A DNA stretch of 64,000 bases from Lycium barbarum (taxonomy: Eukaryota > Streptophyta > Magnoliopsida > Solanales > Solanaceae): contig NC_083344.1 of the NCBI RefSeq assembly GCF_019175385.1, positions 62,248,782-62,312,781 of the forward strand, in the 5' to 3' direction. Under the pieces are notes generated by a model that saw only the letters and a list, made by a program, of their open reading frames with translations, searched no databases and was not told the origin of the DNA. Shown here in pieces: positions 55,740 to 64,000 of this stretch. The position numbers were made by a program, and so were the translations under genes. Within the stretch, counting starts at the first letter, position 1; each line of letters opens with the position of its first letter.

Positions 55740-58675
55740 TGTTACGTCCCGTATTTTATACATTGGGACAATCCGGATTAACTATGATAAGTTAGGGCCA
55801 AGACCATTCCGGGACTTGAAGTCGAGACTTTTGACCTTCAATTTTATTTTGAGACATAAGTTGTTCATGAAATTGTTGGCATGGAACACTTAAAAAAATT
55901 TGGACCAAAAGTCACATAATTGGAAGTTCAAAATCATGCAAGTAGTCCCACACACTTTGTGGCCAATTTTAAATGGTCCAACTCATGGGTGGACCATGGA
56001 CACTTGGAGGGTTCATCTTGGGGCTTAAAAGATGACTTCTAAGTCATCTTCTAGCACTTCCACACTTAGCAAATAAACCAAGAAGTTGAAGAACTTCAAC
56101 AACAAACTTTCGGCCAAGACTAAGAAAAACCAAATCCAATTTTAGCCACCCCAAAAATATTTCTTTGGTGCAAATCCACTAGTTGGAGGTCCCTTAGTAA
56201 CGTGGAAATGTTGTTGGAGCGATCAAGCCATCCGTTTAGTAGATCGCAAACCCTAGGCAAAGTGTGGAGTTGAAGAAGAAATGTAAGATTTGATCTTGTT
56301 TTATGTGTCATAAATGTTGTATGCATGTTGTAGTATGCTAAAATGGATGAAAATCATGAGATAGGGTATGTTGGAAGTGGGTCGTGTGCTTGGTGTGTTA
56401 GCCGTGTGAGGTGTGTGTATGTTGTGTGGTGTGGAGGTGATGTATTGTTCTTATGTAGCATGTTTAATTGTTGTAGTGTGTAGGATGGCTAAGAATCACT
56501 AACATATGCATGTGTGGTAATAGCCGAATGTGGGTCATACTATATGCCAAAGAACTCATTAATGTCGCTTAGTGTTTTAGTGGTTGTTGTGATGACTTTT
56601 ATGTTGGAAATGAGAGTGTAATGTCGCAAGTTGATATGGTAAGTGTTGCGGACTGATTTGGAGAATTATGTGCAAGTAATGCAATTTTTATTTTTGTGAG
56701 AATAGCATTGTTAGAATGTGGATTATTGGTGCAAATCATGATTCGAAAGTCGGAAGTGTGTATAGCGAGGTTCTCGGGTTTGGGACTGTTTACGGGAAAA
56801 TTGGAGCAATTGTTGGATTGTTGGAAATGTTGTGTAAGTTGTTTAAAATGTCCTTGACTATTGTTGGTATGGGTTCGGGTTGGAAATTGAATGTATGAGC
56901 GGTGATGTGGCTTGAATGTAAGCCGTCGAATTGAATATTATGAATGTTGTTGAATGTTGTAAAAGAGAGTTATTATTGTTATATTGCCTTTCAGATTGGT
57001 CATTGGGGTTGTTAGGTTGGTTATTGTTGTTGTGATTGTTGATTTGGCCGAGTTAAATTCTCGGGGTTGGCCTTTTTACAGGGGAATTGCTGCCCAAATT
57101 TCTGTAGACTTGAGTATTAGTTTGGAGTAAATCGCCTAAGTGCCTATGTCTAATGTTTGATATTCGTTGGCGTATTTGTAGACCTTGGGGAGCCCGAGGC
57201 CTAGGTTGGGATTAGCTTGAGTTGGGCTAGCATGGAGTACGTACGAGGTATGTAAAGCTCAAACCTTCCTTCTTTTGGCATGCCTTAGTTATACATAGGT
57301 TATATCACAAGCCTCGAGGAAATTCTAAATTCGCAATCCGAGTACGTTATGACTCTTATATATTTCTTGGCACTCGTATGTTTGATGTGATGAAATATGA
57401 ATCCTTATGTCTTCGAAATAACTGATTTCCAAATGTTTCACAAAAAGTTTTGTTTTAAAGAATTCCGTAATTATGGACGCCGTATCTTTCACATAAAAGC
57501 TCGGATTGCTTCGATATTTTCGTAGGAGTTTGTATGGCGTATAATGAGTATGTTCTCCATAGGCGGGCCAGGCTTGGGTCTATACCCGTCCGTAGGCCCC
57601 GCGACTTTCCTTTATGTAATTTGGATGACTTTTGAAAGAATTTGATATGACTATTATTTCGATTCTCAAGTATGGTCATTTTACTTATATTTGAGTCCAT
57701 GATAATGATTTTATGCATATGGTTACTTACGACTCTGCTCGTGCATTCTGCTATATCTTTCGCCGAGTCCCGGGCCGGTTCTGTTATCGTGCGCACTTTG
57801 ATATATTCCGGTGTTATGCTGTGTTGATGGTTCACCGAGCCACTCGCTAGAGGGCCGGGTTCCACTTATATTTGGCGTTATGCTGTGTATGGCGTTATGC
57901 TGTGTTATGATGTGTGACGGGGATACGGAGATTTGAAACCTTCTGGTGTTATGCTGTGTTATGGCGCCATCGACGGGCGGGCGACCATATTCTCTGTGCC
58001 CTATGCATGACTTATATTTTGAGAGTAAACATTTTGATATTTTGGGTTTGCACTTATGTTCTGTACTTCTATTTCGTTTATGCCTCAGATTTGTTTTCTG
58101 TATCTTCTGCTTTGCATACTCAGTACATATTTCGTACTGACCCCCTTTCTTCGGGGGGCTGCGTTTCATGCCCGCAGGTGCAGACGCACAGTTTGGTGAT
58201 CCAGCCGCTTAGGACGCCCTCTTCTGCTGTTTCGAGTGCTCCTCTTATTCCGGAGCCTACATTTTGGTATATATCTTCGTTCGTTGCATATGTATGTATT
58301 TGTTCAGGGGTACGGCGGGGCCCTGTCCCGCCATATGATTCGGTCTGTCTGTTTAGAGGTCTGCAGACGTATATGTGGGTTTTGTGCCTACTTCTGTACG
58401 GGTGTGTTTGTATGATCTCACTTGCCATGGAAGCCTTGTCGGCGTGCGTTTGTATATGTTTTGGGCCGTTGCGCCATTTGATAGCCTTGTCGGCTTCTGA
58501 TATATATGTATGTATATGGTTGTGTTTGAAATGTGTCTGAGACAATTTGATATAATTTGAGGCAGCGTGTGATATTTGTGCCCGTATACGCTATCTGTAT
58601 GTGATTCGGATTTGATGAGTGTGTTCGGATGCCCAGTTCGGGCACTAGTCACGGCCTATGGGGATGGGTCGTGAC
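55740..58675 (+). mobile_element. H: solo LTR, subfamily 2
   Basis: 2936 bp from TGTTACGTCCC to GGGTCGTGACA with perfect 5-bp flanks CAAGG (55735-55739 and 58676-58680). Nothing internal remains, as expected after LTR-LTR recombination. It shows the donor-like ACGAG|GTATGTAAAG (GT 57248-57249), the CCGAG/CTCGG hairpin near 57048-57064, and the two-hairpin motif at about 58117-58170. Open stretches such as 57914-58540 have no recognisable domain. Confidence 0.92.
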
Positions 58676-59981
58676 ACAAGGAATAATATCCTCACATCGT
58701 ATAACTTATCTCATGTAGACATTCATAGGCATAAGCTTTTAACTTCTTAGGATGTGAGAGCGCATGAAAGGAATAGGAATTCAAGCTGAGAGACTCATGC
58801 CATTGGAAAGAAGGACTAGCCTCACATACGTTGGTCGTTCCGCTAGGCTATCGCTCACTTGCTCTCCTTCAATACCACGTCGTTACCTTCATGAGAGAAT
58901 TCGTACTAACATTAGTTAATCGTCTACAAACGCATCGTCAGGTCTGGGAAGAATTGGGCAGCACTTCTCTTATTTATACTATTTTTCCCATGTTTTATAT
59001 TAAATCCCTACATTCACCATACTACTCACAATATCACAATCAACAATCATCATTCATGCACAATTAGTAAAATCCACCATTTTCCTTCAATTTTCGTATA
59101 TTTCTTCTTCTAGCTCATCTTTGTGTTTCCACGTATTTAACACTTGTTTCATGATATAAACATCATTCATAACGTATTCGTAATGACAACTCTTCAACTT
59201 TCATGATTCAATTCCACTATCACACACTTATGTCACTATTTACTCAATAATGACCCATTTCTATATTTCAAGTATGTGAACCTTTCAATAACTCAAACAA
59301 CATGAATTTGTCGTGGAACTTACCTTGAATGATGGTTGAACAATCTTGAGTTGAAATGATTCACTTAGACAAAACCCTAGTTCCACCTTCTTTGGAATTT
59401 CTTGACTTAGATAATCCTTTGATGTGTTCTTACACTTGCTTTCATGAATTTAGTGTTGTTGGTCTTAGTCTTCCCTTGATTCTCTTGAACTCTTGTGGAG
59501 GAAATATTTGGAGAGTTCTAGAAGTCTCTTGAGTTGCCTTGATGAAAAATGAAATGAAATGAGCTTAAGTCCCTTTTAAAAATCACGAAATCTGATCTTC
59601 AATGAATTCTTGTCGGGATGAACAATGGTCGTAAACCACCATTTACGGACCGTATTTTGATTTACGGTCCGTCCACTGTGGTCGTTTTTAAGCTTATGAA
59701 AAACAGAAAGTTTTGGCTGAAGAACGTGGTAGTTTACGACCTGGTTTACGGTCCGTAAACCAGTTTACGGGCCGTATTCTGGTTCGTATTTAACCATATT
59801 AACACTGGACAGAAAGTTGATTCTTTTGGAACGATGGAATACGATTGCACTATAAGGTCCGTAAATCACTTTACGGGCCGTATAGTGCCATTTACGACCA
59901 CTGGGCTGAAATTTTTTCCGCAACTTCTTTATTTCCAAAAATGCATAATTAGCCATTCCCGACTTAGTGAAACATCAGACA
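58676..59981 (-). repeat. 5' LTR of F, middle part, up to insertion I
   Basis: It resumes the F LTR after H. It contains the TATA-like box (about 59585-59570) and the palindrome cluster. It stops at 59981, where element I begins; the remaining about 75 bp should lie beyond I, outside the window. Confidence 0.86.
59633..59884 (-). promoter_or_regulatory. Palindrome cluster in the U3 of the F 5' LTR
   Basis: Nearly the same as the cluster in the F 3' LTR, with TTTACGG-T-CCGTAAA as the best unit. Confidence 0.58.
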
Positions 59982-62887
59982 TGTTATGTCCCTTGTTTTC
60001 GCATAATTGGAAATCGTGAAAATAATTAAGCCTTGTAGGTTATAAGGTAATATTTTGATTTTAGTTAATATGACTATGTTGTTTATGAAAGTATTGGTGC
60101 AAAGACATCGGGGAAGGCCGAGGGTGAGAGTTGGAGTTTCGGAAATTAGTTTCGGGAATTGCGAAACGAGATTTTAACGAATTGGGCTAAAAAAAAATTA
60201 GAAAAATTTGGGCCCAAGGCCAAGGGGTGGCCGGCCAAGAGGCCTTGGCCCAAGCCCCATTTAATGGTCATGTGAGTTTCATGTGATCACTTAATCATTA
60301 AAATATATTCATACATATCCATTGGAAAGTTCAAGAAAATCAAGTAAAAATTGAAGAACACCTCAAGAGAGGGTTTCGGCTATAGCAAAAGAAAAGAGGA
60401 AAAAACATTTCTAGCCTCCAATCTTAATCCAAAAATATTGTTCTTCTTGTATTGTAGCATGTTCAAGACGCTCTCCGACGTGATACAATTAGCTTGGCGA
60501 AAGAGCGGCGTTTGCGGCACATCGGAATTTTAAGAAAAAGGTAAGATTTCTATGTTTTTATGTTATGGAATGGATACATATGTTATAGTGATTAGGGTTG
60601 CCAGAAGATTATGGGAGTGTGGTGTGTATGTGCATGGCGTGTGTGTGTGTGAAGGGTGTGTTTGGCCGTGAGCCATGTTGGTGTGGAAGGGGAGGTGAAT
60701 TTGATTTTGTTTAGTTTGTTAGTTGCGTCGTTGTGGCATTTATGACGTAAATGAAAGTTTAACTAGTTGAATTGGCATTGAAAATGGTTGCGGGTTGTTA
60801 TGGGAGATTATATGATTTTTGTATATTCTTATATAATTGTGAAAGTAAGACTTTAAATGTGGATTATGGTTGTTGTTAATAAATTTGGGAGGAAACAATG
60901 CGAGTTAGTAGGTTTGTCGTAGTTGTTGACGTTTCGGATAGAATATGGAAAGTGGCGGATTACTTGAATTCATGTATATTGCATGGAATATTATTGAAAT
61001 ACGGTTCAATAACCTTGAATGAGTAAATGAATATGATAATGGCGATATTAGTTTGATATTGTGGAGTTTGAATGGAAGTTGTCGCTTGATGTAGAAAGGA
61101 AGAATGTTGGCATTAGATTATCTCGTTGTGAATTATGATGTCTTTGGTATTGTGGGTTGTTGTTGTTGATATATTGAGCCGAGCTAAGCCTCGGGGATGT
61201 CATATGTATAGGGGAAGTGCTGCCGAAATTTCGGTAGACAAATATAAGGTTAGATGAATTCTTAAGATCTCGCAATTCCTAATTGGTAACTTTGACCATT
61301 TGTAGATTCTGAGCGAAACGGGATTTGTGTTTTGGACGAGCGTAAGACGTATATAAGGTATGTAAGGCTACCCTATTCCTTCTTTTGGAATGTCTTAAGT
61401 ATCTTAGGTTGATATCGGAGCCCGGGGGCAATTCTGTTCCTGGAAATCCGAATTGGAAATCGAGCACTATTCATTCAATTGAATTGAACCTTAAAAATTC
61501 TCCTTTTGCTTGAAAAGTAATTAAATGTCCGAAACTCATGCAAATGTAATCAAATAGCTTCGGATCCTCCATGTATGATCCCATAGACTCCAAATGTTCG
61601 CGATTTATGTCTGCCACCTCGACTTGATCCGAGGTGGGCCCGCTAGCATCGACATTCCCTTGTTTGTTCTATTATTCTCATTTTTGTATAATGTCGGCAA
61701 AACACTTTTGTTTATGAATTTGGCTATCATAAAATAATGTTTTGACTGCCACGATATTCTAAATTATAGTTTGAACCATAGATACTATGTTGGAAATACT
61801 TTTGTGAAACGAAACCCGTATTGACTAATTATTCGAACTATTTGACTAATGAGTTAGCATATGATATTATCAAGTTTCAAAAGGTGTTTTGACTTATAAA
61901 TTGCATTGTTTGCTCACGACTCCGCTCGTGCCCTTACTATGACTTCGTTCACCGGTTCCCGGGCCGGTTATGGTTCATGCGCGTTATGATAAATTCGGCC
62001 GTATGCTGTGTTACGGTTCTCGAGACTTCGCCATAGGGCCGGGTTTCGTTTGGTGTTATGCTGTGATCTGGCTGGTGATGTGCTATGATGATATGTATGT
62101 TCGGGGTTGTACGGAGATTTGAACCTTCTGGTGTTATGCTGTGTGTGGCACCAGCGTCGGAGTGGTGACCACGTTCCTGAGCTTTTGCATGCTTTTACCT
62201 GCATTATGTATATATGTTTTCAGTACAGATTCTGATATACTGTTCAGTATTCCCCCTTTTGTATCCTGTTTGTTTTCAGTTGTGGCTTATATTTCTGTAC
62301 TCTATGCTTTACATACTCAGTACATCTTTCGTACTGACCCCCTTTCTTCAGCGGCTGCGTTTCATGCCCGCAGGTACAGACACCGGTGATCCACCACGGT
62401 AGGCTCCACTTTCTGCTATTTCGGAGTGCTCCCTTTTGATTCAGAGTCCACTTTTGGTACATATATCTTTTGCTATGTATATATTTCCGTATATCTGACT
62501 ATTTGGGTACGGCGGGGCCCTGTCCCGTCATACGTCTTCATTTTGGATTTGTAGAGGCCTATAGTCATATATGTGGGTCGAGGGTCCTATATGTGTCTGT
62601 TTGTTTCCGATTTGTGTTTTAATGCGGTCCGTCTGTTATGGCTGCCAAAACGGCCCTTATATTTATATTTGTACATATGACCGGCGATGTGCATTCCGCC
62701 GCTCCCTTCTGTTCGGATATGGTATTTTGGGTGCGCGTGACCGCTTAAGACGAGTTTTGATTTAAACTATGTTTAAAATGGCTATTATGAAATTTGAGCT
62801 AAGTATGGGTTTGACAACGGGATATGTGAATCGGTCTGGGTGCCCAAGTAGGGTGCCAGTCACGGCCCACGGGGCTGGGTCGTGACA
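59982..62887 (+). repeat. 5' LTR of element I
   Basis: 2906 bp from TGTTATGTCCC to GGGTCGTGACA. It contains the first donor-like AAAAAG|GTAAGA near 60539, hairpin CCGAG/CTCGG and palindrome CCGAAATTTCGG (61223-61234), acceptor-like CATTTGTAG near 61306, donor-like AAG|GTATGTAAGG (GT 61358-61359), and the two-hairpin motif at about 62315-62374, with a weakened second stem. Confidence 0.91.
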
Positions 62888-62891
62888 AAAG

Positions 62892-62903
62892 TGGTATCAG
62901 AGC
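62892..62903 (+). other. Primer-binding site of element I (tRNA-iMet)
   Basis: TGGTATCAGAGC, 4 nt after the LTR end. Confidence 0.9.
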
Positions 62904-62946
62904 TGTTTGTCCACGGAATGTCTACAGGCCGTGTCTCGTAGAGTCT

Positions 62947-62982
62947 TGTTTATCGGTGTGTTGTGCACCACATCTATAAACA
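62947..62982 (+). other. Dimer-initiation-like hairpin between PBS and gag (I)
   Basis: Stem GGTGTG/CACATC (one G-U pair), loop TTGTGCAC, outer arms TGTTTAT/ATAAACA. Confidence 0.6.
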
Positions 62983-63091
62983 GGAGGCTACAGGGCATTT
63001 AGGGTGTTACCTCTCTTTGAAATCTTAGATCGTGCGATAGAGTTGTGCTGTTAGGATGATTCTGATCTGATTGGTTATTGTGTTTGCAGTG

Positions 63092-64000
63092 ATGCCTCCG
63101 AAGAAGGCAACGGCTGCCCAGAAGGGCAAGGCAGGGATAGGAGAGACCAATCGGGCACAACGAGTTACCCGGGCTCGTGTTTATGATTTGCCCGAGGTTG
63201 TGCCCCATTCAGAGGGATCCGCTACACCACCACCGGCGGAGCCTGGAGCAGGTCCATCAGTAGCTCCAGGGGCCCGAGTACCCGTACCCGAGACTCCAGC
63301 TCCTCAGCCAGGGGCGGAGAACAGGACCCTGAGAGAGGCTGTGCAGTTATTGACCACTCTGGTAGCGGGACAGGCTCGCAGACGCGGGCGGAGAGATGAT
63401 GATGATGATGACAGGCGGGACAGCCTGAGGGTTCGAGAGTTTCTATTATGTGGCCCTCCAGAGTTTTTCGGGTCTAAGCCCGACGAGGACCCCCATGACT
63501 TTATTCGGGGGATGCGGCGCTCACTAGATTTGGTCAGGGCTTAAGAGACTGAGTCTGTTGAGTTGGCTTCGCATAGGCTACGGGATGTTGCTGCCCACTG
63601 GTATGAGTCCTGGGAGCTATCCAGGGGTGAGGGTGCTCCCCCAGCTACTTGGGACGAGTTCGTGACTGCTTTCACTCGCCACGTTTTGCCCCCAGAGTTA
63701 CGGCAGGCGCGGGTTGATCGATTTTTGCATCTGCAGCAGAGAGGTCGGAGCGTTCGTGAGTATAATATGGAGTTTGATTCTTTGGCCCGGTACGCACCTG
63801 CCATAGTAGCAGATATGGCCGATCGGATGCACAGATATGTGATGGGGTTAGACCGCTACTTGATTGATGGCTGCATGGCGGTGGCATTGCAGACAGACAT
63901 GGATATCGCCCGACTACAGGCTTATGCCCTGGGTATGGAGGACCGGCACAGGGCCAATTATTCCAGCAGAGATCGGGACAGGAGGCCGCCCAAGAGGGCC
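63092..64000 (+). pseudogene. gag: gag of element I, one nonsense codon, runs off the window
   Basis: The ATG at 63092 (MPPKKATAAQKGKAG) is 2 nt after acceptor-like GTGTTTGCAG. The N terminus and gag core align throughout with the G gag: [65 protein letters not shown] at 63542-63544 replaces the Ser codon seen in G ([10 protein letters not shown]). After it the same frame stays open to the window end, reaching the RDRRPPKRA linker. A single substitution explains the break. Confidence 0.86.

Larger units (their letters stand above)
37862..59981 (-). mobile_element. Element F: Tekay/Del-type retrotransposon hosting three later insertions
   Basis: On the minus strand: 5' LTR (from beyond 59981 to 54710, interrupted by I and by solo LTR H), PBS, gag, protease, RT, RNase H, integrase, chromodomain, polypurine tract, and 3' LTR (49535-47849 and 38516-37862, interrupted by G). 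The 3' LTR lacks its terminal about 52 bp at the junction with E. All domains are present, with scattered stops and one small deletion. F is therefore older than G, H and I. Confidence 0.88.
59982..64000 (+). mobile_element. Element I: 5' part of a subfamily 2 retrotransposon, continues past window
   Basis: It has a complete 5' LTR, PBS and most of gag. It inserted in the F 5' LTR after AGACA (59977-59981), which resembles ATACA at the matching place in the other F LTR. Gag is closest to that of G. Whether pol is present cannot be seen. Confidence 0.88.

Noticed and set aside
57914..58540. 208-codon open frame in solo LTR H
   Set aside because: It lies inside an LTR, has no known domain, overlaps the conserved hairpin motif, and is not kept open in other LTRs of the same subfamily.
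55740..58675. H as a host promoter region or gene
   Set aside because: Terminal TGTTAC/GTGACA and perfect CAAGG flanks show it is a solo LTR.
61968..62204. Short minus-strand ORF in the I LTR, similar to one at 24961-25236 and 30269-30544
   Set aside because: Similarity follows LTR homology only, lengths vary between copies, and there is no domain.
1..64000. Bacterial or phage-type system (defence island, operon, integron)
   Set aside because: All coding content is plant Ty3/gypsy gag-pol. No prokaryotic gene structure is present.

Overview
The window is a block of nested and tandem LTR retrotransposons of the Ty3/gypsy class in a plant nuclear genome. I found no host gene, tRNA gene or rRNA gene that looks functional. 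The coding remnants read gag, aspartic protease, reverse transcriptase (RT), RNase H (RH), integrase (IN) and a C-terminal chromodomain. The primer-binding sites match the 3' end of initiator tRNA-Met and the LTRs are 2.3-3.1 kb. Together these point to chromoviruses of the Tekay/Del type. The LTR ends (TGTYAC... ...GGGTCGTGACA) resemble those I associate with Solanaceae. The plant assignment is firm; the family is inference.

Two sister subfamilies are present. Subfamily 1 (elements A, B, C, D, F and LTR pieces J, K) has LTRs of about 2.3-2.5 kb starting TGTTACACCT, with clusters of odd palindromes (arms ACGG/CCGT) just upstream of a TATA-like box. Subfamily 2 (E1, E2, G, H, I) has LTRs of about 2.8-3.1 kb starting TGTTAYRTCCC, a different U3, and a gag beginning MPPKKAT.

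Layout: 1-3597 is A (minus, cut by the window edge). 3598-5928 is one LTR shared by A and B. 5929-11111 is the B interior (minus), followed by only about 416 bp of its 5' LTR. That LTR piece is fused at about 11527 to the pol of C (minus, to 14563), and C's 5' LTR ends at 16885. C sits in the pol of D (plus, 16886-18693), whose 3' LTR is 18694-21193. 21194-22137 holds LTR scraps J and K and about 300 bp of unassigned DNA. 22138-22785 is a gag fragment of a different Ty3 lineage. 22786-37861 is a plus-strand tandem, LTR-E1-LTR-E2-LTR, whose two interiors carry complementary deletions. 37862 to beyond 59981 is F (minus), with G (38517-47848, complete, gag only) in its 3' LTR, solo LTR H (55740-58675) in its 5' LTR, and I (plus, from 59982 past the window end) also in its 5' LTR.

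Almost every coding region is broken by stops, many consistent with C-to-T decay. The clear exception is the G gag of 483 codons. G has no pol, its LTRs differ by about 36 positions in 3.03 kb (my count by eye), and its pol-less interior carries a 5S-rRNA-like block and a minisatellite.

The most interesting signals are non-coding. Between the PBS and gag, every copy that keeps this region can form the same hairpin, with a 6-bp stem and an 8-nt loop ending in GTGCAC or GCGCGC. These are the two self-complementary loops of the HIV-1 dimer-initiation site. All copies also carry a strong splice donor (AG|GTATGTRAGG) in the LTR where that region is present, and a splice acceptor 2-5 nt before the gag ATG. 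Splicing between them would remove the PBS and the hairpin from gag mRNA. Further conserved hairpins lie in the LTR leader and next to the polypurine tract.
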